Source: Bryoerythrophyllum caledonicum
Lineage: Eukaryota; Streptophyta; Bryopsida; Pottiales; Pottiaceae
Direction: 5' to 3'
Assembly (NCBI GenBank): GCA_963971425.1
Contig: OZ020521.1
Span: 7,209,519-7,273,518 of the forward strand
Length of the DNA stretch: 64,000 nt
Each line of letters begins with the position of its first letter. Position 1 is the first letter of the stretch. A model generated the notes under the pieces. It did not search any database, had not been told where the DNA came from, and was given only the letters and a program-made list of their open reading frames with translations. The position numbers were made by a program, and so were the translations under genes. Shown here one piece after another: positions 13,652 through 26,152 of this stretch.

Positions 13652-16600
13652 GTGGAATTTTTGGTGCAAACCTTGTAAATTAGTTGACCTGAAGGTCACA
13701 ATTGACAAAAAAACATTCTAGAACTAGCTTGACTATTAATTTTTTATAAACATCAATTTTCAAATTGGTAAAAAAATGGGTTTTAAGGAACATCTGTTTT
13801 GCCAAACTTCTATTTTTAGATATAAATAATTATTTGGCACTGCAGTGCCAAATCTGACCCTCAAATACAATTCTCACGTAGAATGTGCAGCCGTAACTTC
13901 TTTTTTGGAAGAAGTGTTTAAAAAAGTGTTGGCTCATAATTTGTTGTAGATGGAATTTGATTTTCTTGTAGAGTTACCTAAAATTCCTTGACTATTTCTT
14001 GCCAAGAACATAAGAAGAAGAACGCCGATTCTCGATGGGGACTAGGGTGAATAAAGTGTATGTTCGTTCCACCACTAAGACCGTGCCCACCAGGCAAGGA
14101 TCAAATGGATGCAGCACCGGGACTTCTCGGGACGTCATCCATCCCACTACTACTCCGGCCCAAAGGCGCTTAACTTCAGAGTTTTGATGGGATCTGGTGT
14201 AGTAGCCTTGGTATGACCGCATCACGCCAAGAACACTTCAAAATTGCTCATTCCAAAGCATCGAAGAGCGGAAAATGAAAAATGAAGTCTTCATTTCCAT
14301 CTCCAACACTTGGATCTTAATCTATACTTCTACACCTACATGCTCACAAACTTGACCATACGGATTGAAAGAGTAGCGTACAAAGTCAAGATTTTTTCTT
14401 CTTTCTTCCCATAGTTTAATGGATCAACAAACTTTGATTTCACTTGGTGTTAAACTTTGATTTCTAAGCCTCATACCATTATGATGTACGTTATGTTAGC
14501 TCCTTGTACACTAAATTTTTAAGGTAGAAAAGAAGTGAAGCATTTCCAATTAAATTAAATAATGAAAAGAGGTCCAAAGATTATTAAAAAAATCTAAATT
14601 CTAATAAATTCATACATGTGTGCAGTAGAAATTCAAATGGCCTAAATTAAAGTTCATGCTTCTTCTTGAGGCCAAAAAAATAAGGGATCTCTAATCTTTA
14701 TGAGTCATCCTGGAGTGAAACTTTCACACTACGGAAGGTTGTTTTGTTTTTGTTTTTGTTTTGTTTCGAATATCTTGTATAAAAAATCTCAAATTTGAGA
14801 ATGGGTTGATGCAAAAGTTTTGGAAGTTGCCCGACATGCCCGCCCTCGGCAAATTTGTTTGACATGGCATGACTTTGTTCCTTTTGGTCTGATGATCCCA
14901 CATCTTGGCCTGGCAGCTTCCTCTTCACGCAACAATGACTACCAAGTCACAACCTCATACATTTGTCATCGGGAAAGGTTGACCTCTTTTCTAGAAGGAC
15001 GCACACAATATTCCGGACCACGTGGCGCTGACTGGATGGTATGTTTTCCATACACTTTGATATAATATCCTAAGCATGGGTAGGATCGGCAAAATGATTA
15101 GAGTTGTGCATATCTCATGATCATGGAAGATGTATGGAAATTTTGAAGTTACTTCTGTGGTTTAAACACATTCGTTCATGTATTATTCAAGTTCCCTTTT
15201 TAATGCCATGTGTAAAAAAATATATGATCAATATACTACTATGTATTGAAGTACGAAGGAGCTGAGACTGGTAGCATGGTCGTCACGAATTGAAAAAAAT
15301 ATATATTGAAAAAGAAGGTAGTTTGTTATTAAAAAAAATGTATGATTATTTTTCTTTTTGAAAGGACAATTCACTAGAAATGAGCTTCAAATGCCTTTAA
15401 AAGATAAACACCATCAGAAATGACTACTTTGTATTATCCTTGAAATTTTCCAATTTTTATTGTTTGTTTTCCTGACCCTGCTATGACCCATTCTAGAACC
15501 TATTTTCAGTAATTTAAGGAAGAGTGTACGGAGGTTAAAAATTGACCTCTTAATTCTCCATAAGCCTGCTTCACATAAGGTAAGCCTCCCCATAACCAAC
15601 AAAAACCCATAGCCAACGCCTGTAAAATTGGGGTATATCCAACCCTCTTCCATCCCATTACCACCAACTCAGCTCCAAATTGAGGTTTGCTATTAGTCAA
15701 GACCCTTACTTTTGGTCGTTGGTTATGGGGGATACCTACTGCTAGCCACCCACTAAACATGGCTGCACAGTTTGAAAATTCATAACTAAATCAATTTTCA
15801 TCAAAAAAATCACTTGGGTTGGAATTGTAATTCTATTGGCTGTCACTGGAAGACAATAGTATAATTATCTCCTCTCTCCATATATGCACGTTCCTTAACT
15901 TGTCGGTCTTAAGGGGGCTTACCTTACACACAACCAAACAGGAAGCTCAAACAACATAAAACAACACAACCAGAAAAAAAAAAAAAGGCCCAAATAGCCG
16001 GCAAACACGACAAACCCAAAATGAAATTCTCACCACACTGATTTTGGTATTTAGTGTTGCACTACATTTAATGTTATAACCTCTCTTCACCACATAACTC
16101 TTGTTACATTTCTCAAGAAAAACAGTGTTACACTTCAACCACAAGATCTTCCTTTATCACTTTTTGTACACTTTGTAATATTCTGTTATTTCTCAACTTT
16201 ATAAATGATCTTTTCAGTACATTTCTCTGCATTTAGTATTGTAACATTATCGATGTTGTTGACATACAATGTTAGGGTTCGTAATTAGTGTACGGTACAC
16301 TAAATACCAGAACTAGTGTAGCAAAAAAGCGGGAAAACAATCTCGAAGAGAAAATGGCGGGAAAAAAAGCTGGAGAAAGGACATGAAAATAAAAAAGCGG
16401 GAAAAAGCACGATTTAAAACTAAAGCGATTTAAAACTCCGCGAAAGGGAACGGGAAGGCAACCGCCATTGCTTAGTTGGAACCCAACTGTAGCTTGCTGG
16501 GGAAGCCCCTGACAGCCTGCAGTGACTGTAACGTGCTCCGGTATTTGTGCTGAGGCTACTACGGTGCCTGCCATTGTACGCATCCTTTGTCGGGACCGGC

Positions 16601-18840
16601 GTTCCCGTGGGTTCCCGTGGGTTCCCGGCTCGGAAGTTGGACGAACGAAGAATTGTGGACGGACGGAGAATGTTCACTGGCGGTTTGCCCTTTGAATGAA
16701 GTGGTTTTTCTTTGGAGATGGCTTTCATGGTACAGTTTTTGAACCCTTCACTCTCTTATGCAATGCCGTATACATGGCATTTTCTACCAAAAAAACCCTA
16801 AGGCTTTTCTTATATGTAGTAATTGAACCCCTGACTATGTTGATGGAAATTTTTGACGGTTGGTTTTATCCTTTTAGGGATGACATGCACAGAGGTGGTC
16901 TTTTTTGGAAGTAATCTACGAACAGTTTTACCAATAGTTCATTGCTGTGAGATCTGCAAATTGCGGAAGTTTGGGTGGATAAGTGCGCTTCCGACAATGT
17001 AATGAGACACTAAGCCGCGGTTTGACGGATTCACATATTTGATGCTAGCTGAGCGGTAGTTCCACCGTATTTCCACATAGGCAATGCTCTCTCGATTTTG
17101 TGGTTGTGGTAGGTGGGTCATCCGCATACGATAGATGTGGACTAGTTTTTGCGACCCACATGAGGGATCCCATATCAAACCATTGACGCTTGCAAGGAAA
17201 AGTGTATGCGCCGCGCAAAGATACATTGTCATCCTTAAATGGTTAAATATAGCATTTAGGTGCATGTGCTTTAATACGGTGGCGACATACGGATTTATTA
17301 GACTAAGATGGGGACTGAGACCACAGTACAGTATTATGGTATCACATATCAGTGGGATTGTGTGAAGGCGCTTGCTTGGACTATTCCTTGGTGTTACTCG
17401 AAAATGTCTCGTAGTACTGCATTGATTTGCTAATGAGAGGTGTTACATCCAGGTCTAGTATAATATTAAAACGGACTTTTTTCGACTTCGCCCTTAGTAC
17501 CGCTGATTGATTGTAACATGTTATCATGCATGATCAGGAAGAAACACGAGGCTTGGCGTACACTTGTATTTGAAAAAGACCTGAAACCAATGTTTAGTAC
17601 CAACCTTGATGACCAAAAAGAACTTGCCATATTCCAAATGTTTGATTTCACTGGCATGTAAATGAGGGCAAATTCCACCCCACAGTGTACGGTGTTGTAA
17701 ACCATTATTCTAAGCAACTTGCGGACAACATTTTGTACATTTAGGATGTATGTTAAACTGGATATCATGTACTGTAAATCAATCGTTGCAAGTAGGAGAA
17801 CAATTTTCAATTCTTGAACTTAAGGTATCTGCATTCCACAATTTGGGTCGCCCTACACTCACAAGGCAGAAGTTGAAATTCACCTCCACAGCTGATACTC
17901 ATCCTTCCACTTGCCCATGATAAAACATATGGGATACACAAGCAACCATGATCATGTGGGAAAAATACATAATTCATAAGGTGGGAAATGATTATGTGGA
18001 AAAATACATGATTTACAAGGTGGCAATGATTTCCCTCTTCCCATTTTACAAAAATGGGAAGAGAGAAAACATTGCCACTTTGAAAATCTTTGTATTTTAC
18101 TGAAATGAAAAACTTTTACAACTGGGAAAATGTATAACTTATACAATTGGGGAAATGTATGATTTTACAAGGTGACATGGAAAAGGATGTTGGCAATGAC
18201 TTCCCCTTCCCGTTTTACAATGTGAAGAGGGAAATTGTAATACTTTTACAACCAAGTGCAACGTTATCCTACAAGTTTCCTTTGTGGTAAACATATTCTT
18301 ACAAGGTGGAAATTTATTGGAGGTGGTAACGCCTTTTAATAGGATTACCACTTCTGGCAACTATCCTGTCCTTGTGCAACCCATCCCATGCATGACCAAG
18401 AAACAAAAAGCTGATCTAAATCCTATATCCTGAACCCCAAACCCAAATTCGTTCGGTAGAACTATTTTTTTGCGCAACCTGGACAAGGTAGATAAAAAGC
18501 TTTTTGAGCCAGGAAAGAATGGTCGTAGTAGCATTGTTCTCGGAATTAACTAAAACGTCTAACGAGAAGCAGGAGTGCTCCTAACTTTCAGAGCTCTGCA
18601 TGTGAGCTCTGTTCGGGACGATAAGTATGTGTGGGTATGGAACAAGCTGTGTTAGTGTCCTATCTAAGTATAAAATGCAGGAATAAGCAACAGAAGCACA
18701 AGTCTCTGCAGCTATGATTTCAGTGAAAGCCTATTAGATCCTAGCGATCTATTTTGGAAGATCGGTACAGTCTCTTATCAACTGCAGGTGGATGAAACTA
18801 ACGTTTAGAACATGACAAAAGCCACGGGTTACTAATGACT
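13652..18840. other. Intergenic DNA without recognisable genes
   Basis: AT-rich DNA. Visible structures are an exact 13-bp inverted pair CCCCATAACCAAC near 15588-15600 and 15718-15730 (possible small MITE), a near-palindrome TTAGTGTACGGTACACTAA near 16288-16306, and three short GTTCCCGTGG-type repeats at 16600-16630. Degenerate GTGGGAAAAATACAT-like repeats run from 17955 to 18330. The segment near 14045-14080 (GAATAAAGTGTATGTTCGTT) recurs at 48008-48040. The reading frames here are short and show no similarity I recognise. Confidence 0.45.
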
Positions 18841-18902
18841 TGGAGGCGCTCGCGGTCCAGTCTTTGGGTTTGGACGCAGAAGATCGCCATGTGCTCACAA
18901 AA

Positions 18903-19214
18903 TCACTCCAAATCCTCCCAGCGCGCGTTGCCGAGGTAGTCGCAGACGGCGACGGCTAGGGGGAACTTTGCCTTGAAGTCTGCCATGTTGACGTTGTCGC
19001 GGAGGTGGGTGATCATTCTCGTCACGAACCGGAGGTTTGCCTTGTACGCCAAGCGGTGCAGGTCGGCTTCGGTGCGCAGCGCTTGGTTCCGAACACGCCG
19101 CCTGAGGAATCGCTTCGGTACAGCCATCGATGTATCTCTTCGTGCATGTCCAGTTACGTCGACGATGTTAAACAGACAGTGATTATCGTCCGTCGACACT
19201 GTGTCTTTACGCAC
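18903..19214 (-). CDS. Unrecognised protein fragment, related to 21300-21530
   Basis: An open frame of 103 residues, or 74 if it starts at the internal MAVPKRF, in a GC-rich island inside AT-rich DNA. It contains MADFKAKFPLAVAVCDYLGN and ends WEDLE. A second, damaged copy at 21300-21530 on the same strand keeps AKFP.AVAV.DYLG and LDRE.L in the same order, so the sequence was once protein coding and duplicated. A third piece (MAEFKRWF) is at 20890-20920. I do not recognise the family. It may be an old gene remnant or part of a mobile element. Confidence 0.35.
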   Translation of the reverse strand: MRKDTVSTDDNHCLFNIVDVTGHARRDTSMAVPKRFLRRRVRNQALRTEADLHRLAYKANLRFVTRMITHLRDNVNMADFKAKFPLAVAVCDYLGNARWEDLE

Positions 19215-20820
19215 GTGGTGAGTCCGACATGAATCATTTCACACAAAAATTCTAACAAGCTAATGGATCCATGACTAGACAGATAAAAAGCTAAGGTTCA
19301 AGCAGGGTGATTAAGAAGAAAAGACTAGAGTTTTCCATGACGTAGATCTCTCTGTGACTTAGACAACGTGCATGTGCCACGCACACGTTTGAAGGAGGTG
19401 GAAGTGGACTTTCAAGTACTACTGATTTTTCAGACGATGGTGCTCTGAATGGCCTTGCATTGCCTCCTTTCAACTTGATTTTGTTTGGAGCGCCCATAGC
19501 GCTCACGAGGTTCATCCACTTTGGCAAACTGCCGAGGCGATGCTGTATGCTTAACTTAGTGATTGAGCTATGCAGAGCTCAGTCATCTCATGCATTCTGG
19601 CTTCATCCACTTTCAAATTGGCCTACCAATGAGACTAGTCAATTCATTTGACTCATTTCACAGAAACCACTTTAGCAATACTATTATTAATACGAGAAAT
19701 TTGATTTAAAGCACGCCATTAGGCATGTGTTGACGGACAGGCAGTGACTATCTATGTCTGTCTATCCGCATGTCTCCCTGATAAGCTCCATGTCTATCAT
19801 GGTTGTAAACGAAGCATACAAAAGTGTTATAAAAAAAGTTTATCCGAATTTGGCATTTCATCCATTGATTACAAGTAGTATCATAAGCTGTAACAGAATG
19901 TAATTACAATCGGCTCCCTCTACAACTCCGTATGTCTTTCCATCATCTACATCTACCGAGTCTACCCCTCATATCTACCACAAGAATAGATAGTTGCCTT
20001 TAGAACAACATCTGGGCTGTAAAGTGAGCTCTTTGTAATTTATTCTTTATGAACTAGTGGGTATATAACTTTATTATTATTTTTATTTTTCAAGGCTAAA
20101 ATGTTACAAAAAGGGCTTGGAGACTTTTAATTTGAGGAATAAACTTAGGAACGGGACACATCCGTCTGTTACATGCAACTGAAGGCCTGTCTGTCAATGT
20201 TGGCAATGTCCCTAACTAATCCCATCGATGACGTACCCATGCATTTTGATCCATCTCACATAATTTATATTTTGTATCTGCTAACGCCGTATTCGTCTAC
20301 TGTAGTCTTTTCCACAAATTTGGGACTTGAACATTCTTTATGTATCAAAACATAGCTCAGTCTCAATTGAACATACGTGAGGTTTATTCAAATCACCGTA
20401 CTAGTTTAGATAAGACTAATATTCTATTTTGAGATGGAATGAACAACAAAATTTTGCAAGGCTCAAATTTGAGGAAAATTTGCGAAATATCAACGACAAT
20501 ATATGGCCTACTATGCGATTGACACAAATATTCAAGGTTGATACTGAGGCGTTCATCTTGTGAAATGGGCACCAAAACAACCAACAATGAATATTATCAT
20601 TAGAAGAATCAGCAACAACTTTCTATTGTATTCTTGACGTGCATGGGCACTGTTACCGCCACCAAATTCCATGCATGATCGGCCAGTTCACCGAAAGAGG
20701 TACTTCTCACACAAAATCACCAACTCAATTGTCAAATTCAATTGTAACTTTCTTCGCCGCTAGCGGACGGCTTGAACCTGGTGTTGTGAGGGTGCTGCAA
20801 CGTCCACAAGACCCACCGCA
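19215..20820. other. Intergenic DNA, no gene seen
   Basis: AT-rich DNA with only short unsupported reading frames. I see no structured repeat or RNA gene here. Confidence 0.4.
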
Positions 20821-20824
20821 TCTC

Positions 20825-21530
20825 CTAGCCCCACTTCATCCTCTGCCCGACGTCAAGTACGTAGAGATTATAAATTAGCCACAGTGTCGACTTGTAGTGG
20901 AACCACCGCTTGAACTCCGCCATGGACCGCGCGTTCCGAATCGCTGTGTGCGCTCTGCCTCGCGGTGCCCGGAGACGCGGAGAATCCAGTCTCATAGCCG
21001 AGGAGGTGAGGGTCCAACTCCTCTCGATGCACCTGGTGGATTCATACGAGAACAGTGTAAAAAAATCAGAACTGACGTGTGTGGTTAGGTACATGAGATA
21101 GTGAAAGTAATCTAACGTGGAGGTCAAGAGCTTCAAAGCTTCACTGCTTTGTGAATGAGTACACCATCTTTTAGTTCGGGAAATCGACCGTATAAACAAA
21201 GCTGTGAATATCGCCCTGTCAATGTGTCGAACGTCACCGATGACGTGACATTGAACGTATCAATAAATTAATAAACACTAACAACTTACCTCGAGGTGCT
21301 CGCGATCCAGTTTCCGGAGGACGATTGAGACCCATGCGGAACCGCGCCAGCTCTTCCCAGCCCCGTGGCCGAGGTAGTCCTGGACTGCCACCGCCTACGG
21401 GAACTTGGCCTCCTAGGCCACCATGTCATCGCCAAGGCGGGCGACGCGGGCGACGTAATTGTGGAGGTCGGTCTAGTGCAACAGGCAGTAAACCTCGGCT
21501 ACAACTTCGGCTTCAGTGGATAACTTGAAT
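20825..21530 (-). pseudogene. Damaged copy of the 18.9-kb unknown coding sequence
   Basis: On the minus strand 21300-21530 reads TEAEVV..., DLHNYVARVARLGDD, AKFP*AVAVQDYLG and LRKLDREHLE, parallel to TEADLH..., NLRFVTRMITHLRDN, AKFPLAVAVCDYLG and QRLDRERLQ in the copy at 18.84-19.2 kb. It is broken by at least three stop codons. The nearby GC-rich block at 20880-21060 may be a further displaced piece. The function is unknown. Confidence 0.4.
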
Positions 21531-21546
21531 GATTTCCAAGTTGATA

Positions 21547-21735
21547 TATAGTAAATGACTTGTAAATACTATAAGTTTTTACTCTTGATGAATCTTTTTA
21601 CCAACTATGTTTACAATGATTCTCCTCTTTAGATAGTTTAAATAGTTATACTCTAGTAAAATCCACATGAAAAGGAAAAAGTTAAAGCATTAGTATGTCA
21701 TTTACTGTGCTTAACACTAAATACCAACTTTAGTG
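21547..21735. mobile_element. Foldback MITE, second copy of the 12.7-kb family
   Basis: The left arm has GTAAATGACTTGTAAATACT then AAGTTTTTACTC. The right arm carries the inverted AAAAAGTTAAAGCATTAGTA then TGTCATTTAC. The arms are more diverged than in the copy at 12.7 kb. There is no coding capacity. Confidence 0.5.
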
Positions 21736-22389
21736 TACTGATATAGTACTGCTGCAATTGTTGTGCTACACAGTACATACGGAGTATTGGGTGGACTACA
21801 TCGGTATTAAATAACGACCACTTGATGCAGATTTGATGAGCGACCACTTTTGAATGAATAACAACCACTTGATACTATCGTTCTTCATTCAAAAGTGTTG
21901 CTCTTCACTCACTAAATGTCGCTCTTCGCTCACTGAAAATCGGAAAAGCATTTACTATTTTTTTTTGGGGTCCTTTGTGACCTAACTGACTCCCCGCTCA
22001 GAAAATCCTCAAAATAGTAAATGAAAAACGACAGGGTTCGTTGTAGTGAGAACTCTATCAATATTGATCGGGCAACGTGATTGCAGCATTACTCATCACT
22101 TGACGTAGTATGACGCACTATGCTTGGCATACTGCAAGATTACTTAGAAAGCCAATATTTGAGTGCTTAATGCACGCCGAAACTATCAGCTTGCGTCAGT
22201 GCTAATTGTTGGAAATTACTACCTATTAACAGGGAATTTCGACATATCGTATGCACTGGAGAGGATCGAATGGAGGTTCGAATGGAGGTCACATTAGGGC
22301 ACTGAAGTACACATGACGAGGTAGAAAGGTGTATGAGGAGGCGGCCAGCGGAGTGTGGAGTATTCTGAATTCTACTCAAGGCGATCGCT

Positions 22390-22540
22390 ATGGCAGAGAC
22401 GAAGATGGATAACTATGAGATCATGCTACAAGTTGGACGCGGGGCGTTCGGGATCGGCAATCCTCGTCAATCACAAGCATGAAAAGAAAGAGGCTGTCGA
22501 GTTTATCGAAGTTCCCTTTGATGGACTTGTACCGAGTTAA
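22390..22540 (+). pseudogene. NEK-type Ser/Thr kinase N-terminal fragment
   Basis: The first frame reads MDNYEIMLQVGRGAFG, the glycine-rich loop start of plant NEK kinases. After one extra base near 22453 the next frame continues SAILVNHKHEKKE, which is the following beta-strand region of the same family. The catalytic Lys region, HRD and DFG motifs are absent, and the frame then ends in unrelated residues. It is therefore a short captured or residual exon, not a working kinase. It lies about 90 bp from a D-glycerate 3-kinase fragment in the same orientation. Confidence 0.65.
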
Positions 22541-22626
22541 TTTGCGGGTAAGTAAGGTAGATAGTGGTGCCCAGCGATTTAGGGTGAAGAAGTGAGGTTG
22601 ATTTTGTGGGCCTTGGTTGAATCAAT

Positions 22627-22887
22627 AGGCCGCTGGTGAAGAAGATAGGGTTTACAGGAAAAGACGTTACGCAGCGGATTGACGAGTGGCTGGCGCTCGA
22701 AGTGAAGCTCTCGCACCAACTGCGGTTTGATGAGTTCGGGCTCTCGCACTCTGAGAAAGTTCGCATCTACCATTACTATGTGTTTCTGTGGTGCAAGCGT
22801 GAGCTGGAGATTCACACGTCCAAGTTCAAGAAGGGCAAAGAAGTGCCTGCATTGGTGGTATCTTCTAGGAATGCATTAGGGTTGTAG
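22627..22887 (+). pseudogene. D-glycerate 3-kinase (GLYK) fragment
   Basis: About 87 codons match the region before the P-loop of chloroplast D-glycerate 3-kinase, the last enzyme of photorespiration: PLVKKIGFTGKDVTQRIDEW, VRIYHYYVFLWC and HTSKFKKGKEVPALV. The usual YHYYIPVFLWC lacks two residues. The ATP-binding loop (GFSAPQGCGKTT) that should follow is missing, and the frame closes soon after. A displaced DFV codon run lies just upstream at about 22601-22609. This is a fragment, possibly transduplicated, and cannot be catalytic. Confidence 0.75.
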
Positions 22888-23334
22888 CAGAAATGTCTCA
22901 GCTTCTGGAAGCAGATTCTGAACTCGGTGGATGATGTTGGTTAAGAAAATTCTGATCACTTTCTGTGTTGTCTGGAATTAGTGCTCCGCAGGGCCGTGGC
23001 AAAACGTAGAAAGTATATTCCCTTGAGTACCTTTTCAATTCTGTTGACAGGTGATTCTCTCTCTTTCACAGGTTTCTATGAGGCTACAATAGGGAGAATT
23101 TTGTTACTTTGATTTTGTCTCCCTTAATGGATGCGACAGTTGAGTGGTCTCTATCTCACCTTTACTCTCATCACCTTCATCACCTTTACTCTCATGTTAT
23201 ATACATGATCGGTGACTCTGCATATTTGATTGTTCAGGTGCTGGTGTGCACCGATAAGATGATGAACGGCACTCTGAATGAAGCCAGATCTTTCCCATTG
23301 TCGTCCGTGTTTTTCATGGCACAATACCACTTAT

Positions 23335-23405
23335 GATGGCAGATGGCACAATACCAGTTAAGATGGCAGATGGCACAATACCAGGTAAGATGCACAATAC
23401 CAGTT
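23335..23405 (+). repeat. Short tandem repeat, unit about 27 bp
   Basis: Three imperfect copies of a unit with the core GGCACAATACCA, joined by GTTAAGATGGCAGAT. It lies between the GLYK fragment and the Tc1-like element. Confidence 0.6.
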
Positions 23406-23696
23406 GAAACTCTTCTTCAGGTATGAATTATGTTATGTTGTTTTTGGTTCTCTCGCAGGCGGCCACCGATTTGCTTCTTGTCAGGATTGAGTGCGGAAGA
23501 ACTCGTGATTGTCGTACGTGTTTTTCCCGAAAGCTGGTATAATTCTTGTGGTTTTTTGTGTGACTAGAAAAATCCTTTGAATTCCTCTGAGGTAGTATGT
23601 CACTAATTCGTTAAAACTATAAACTAAAAATGACCGCAAGATGATGTTATTTCCTTTTGTCTAAAAGCAAAAGTGTGATGTATTGATTAACAATTA

Positions 23697-24716
23697 TTGG
23701 ACTGTGCAGGTTGCACCTGTGAACAAAAACTTGGCAGCATAGACTTCACAGCATCGGATGGACTCAGAGTGCGCAAGGTTGCCCAACAAGTTGGCGTTAG
23801 TGTTGCAACGGCAAGTCAGATAACGAGGAAGAAGTTGCCAAAGCGCGTTGCTTGTCGTGTTGGTCGCCCCGCGCTTCCATTAGACAATAAACTAAAGATT
23901 TTGCACGACATCACGTGTGGCAATTGTGTTATAGCTGTTGATGTTGTAGCAAACTTAGCTCGAGATGCTAATATTGTAGTTAGTGCCAAGGCAGTGTACA
24001 GGGGTCTCAAGGAAGGTGGGCTACAAGTTGCTCCAAACATGCAAAAGCCACTCTTGTCCAAGAAGCATTGTCAAGCGCCTATGGACTTCGCCAACACCCA
24101 CAAGGATTGGACGGTGAGGGATTGGAGGAGGGCAGTGTGAATGGACGAGATGAAGATTAATTGTCTTTGTTCACATGAGCAGTCTTGGTGTTGGTAACGG
24201 CAAGGAGAAGGACTAGCAAATTGCACTTCTCAAGCCACAGTGAAACACGGTGGTGGTTCGCTCATGACATGGAGTTGCATGATTGCTCAAGGCATAGACC
24301 ACCTCACCAATATTGTAGGAACGATGGATGTAGACTTGTATTGCAAATTCTACATAACAAACTCATGCCCCCTCCTTTGATCAATATAATTTGGATGTTG
24401 AACATGTCATATTCCAACAAGACAATGATCCGAAGCACACTTCCTGAAAGGTGAAGGCATGCTTAGAAGAACTTGGCTTGTAAGTAATGAAATGGCTAAC
24501 ACAATCTCCAAACCTGAACCCAATAGAACATTTGTGGGAGCATCTCAAACGTTGTTTAAATGCATATTTGAATCATCCGAGTGGGATGTTGCAATTGTGG
24601 GAGAGGGTGGACAAAGAATGGAACAACATCAGTATAGAAGTGATCCTCACTCTTACAGATAGCATGCCACGCCGTGTATACACTCTTTTAAAAGGCAAAA
24701 GATGGCCCAACTAAAT
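23697..24716 (+). pseudogene. Tc1-like transposase (DD34E), decayed
   Basis: Tc1/mariner transposases cut and paste DNA between TA dinucleotides. The reading frame shows N-terminal helix-turn-helix residues (VRKVAQQVGVSVATASQ), a GRP AT-hook-like motif, LSKKHCQAPMDFANTHKDWT, and DE in place of WSDE as the first catalytic Asp region. Later come GGGSLMTWSCM, QQDNDPKHTS with the second Asp, and SPNLNPIEHLW with the catalytic Glu, ending in DSMPRRVYTLLKGK. Counted in the sequence, 34 residues separate the second Asp from the Glu. Damage: stops at 24138 and about 24196, a frameshift near 24375, then TGA and TAA between the second Asp and the Glu. I could not find terminal inverted repeats. Plant mariner-like elements are usually DD39D, so a DD34E Tc1 copy is unusual here. 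Confidence 0.85.
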
Positions 24717-26152
24717 ATTGATAGTCAGGGCCAAAATTGTTTCAAAGTTTTGTCTCTAATGAAAGCCACTTTTTTAATTCCCTTGGGATCCAATTGTCCC
24801 ATATCTTACACCATGTCTTCCAAAACATGCAACAATCTTTCATTCCAAAATTTAGCTTTATTGACCCATTATAACAGCTATAGAAGAAAAAGAGTCACAA
24901 TAGTCTTACTAGAAATCAATTTGTGGAGTTGGAAAATAGTTCACCAAGTTTTGATTTCTAAAGGCCTTAATGTCCATAAAGATTTCTTTTGCATATTGAT
25001 CAGATTCCTATGATGTCAACGTTGAGTGTTACTTTCTAGGTTATTTTGATGGTGGGAAATACTATTAGCTTTTTGAAAACATTTTTTTTACACATAAGAT
25101 TTTTGACGAGAAATTATGGTATTTAAATTAGTTTTTTGATTAAAGCGGGTGCTTTGAGTAGCCATGCTAAGCTCTCTACTAATTTTTCAAAATTTCTAAT
25201 CAAGTAATCAATATAACTTTCTTTGAGATTTTACAAAGAGAAACCTTTTCATAAGGGCAAAACTTATCTCCAGAAGAGTCAAAGTGTCTAGGTACATCAT
25301 TAATAATCATTTTCATTCTTCCATATCTATCAATTTGAGATTCATGGTTCAACAAGACCTCTCTTCCTTCCTTCTCTAAAACGGCTAAAACTTTTTCTAA
25401 CGTGAGTCTTGCGACCAGCAAGTTCATGTATACATAATTGAAGGATTCTAGTTGAGCGACCACCAAGCTCTTCCACTGATTTAATAGCTAGCATAAGTGA
25501 GAAGATAATTTAATAGCTAGTATGAGTGAGAAAAGAGTAGTGTCATAAATGAAAAGAGGGGTACAATACAAATGACTCAACTAAAGTTTGTGGTTGGTAT
25601 TCAGTTATGGCTGTGTTTGTAACATAATTGGTGGTATTCAGTACCATCGATCGGCACTTTCTATATGCAAATTCTAAATGCAAATTTCTTGATATCATTC
25701 TGTACTCCAAATAGGCTCTCTTGCAACAGATGCAACAAGCATCTTCAAAGCATCTGAAAATACTCTCAAACCTTAACACCTAACAAAATCTCCCAAACCA
25801 GCAAATCTCAGCAGCAGGGCACCTCTATAACCACAAAGTAAGGTCAAAGCAGAGCCTAATCACGACGATGTTTCTTCTACTGTCTAAAGTGCTCTCTGAG
25901 AGCTAAATTCTGATACTCACATCTCACAGACAGAGCTTCACAAGCAAAGTGATAAAACCCTACTCTAAATGCAGCTTATCAGGACATTGATGGGAACTGA
26001 GGTTATGTGACATCAAACCAGAGCCTAACACATGATGCCGGCTCTTCTACTCTCTGTTGTTTAAGTATATATAGCAATGTACAAGGCTGTCAAGAAACCC
26101 TACCCTAATTGGCATGATCTGGACAAAGGTGGGAGGTGAGGGATGTGCGTAC
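24717..26152. other. Intergenic DNA with one half of a direct repeat
   Basis: No gene seen. The segment 25356-25520 is repeated in the same orientation and diverged at 26467-26600 (shared GCTAAAACT..TTCTAAC..TGAGT and TTCTAGTTGAG.GACCACC). A short duplication, TTTAATAGCTAG, lies at 25479-25520. Confidence 0.45.
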
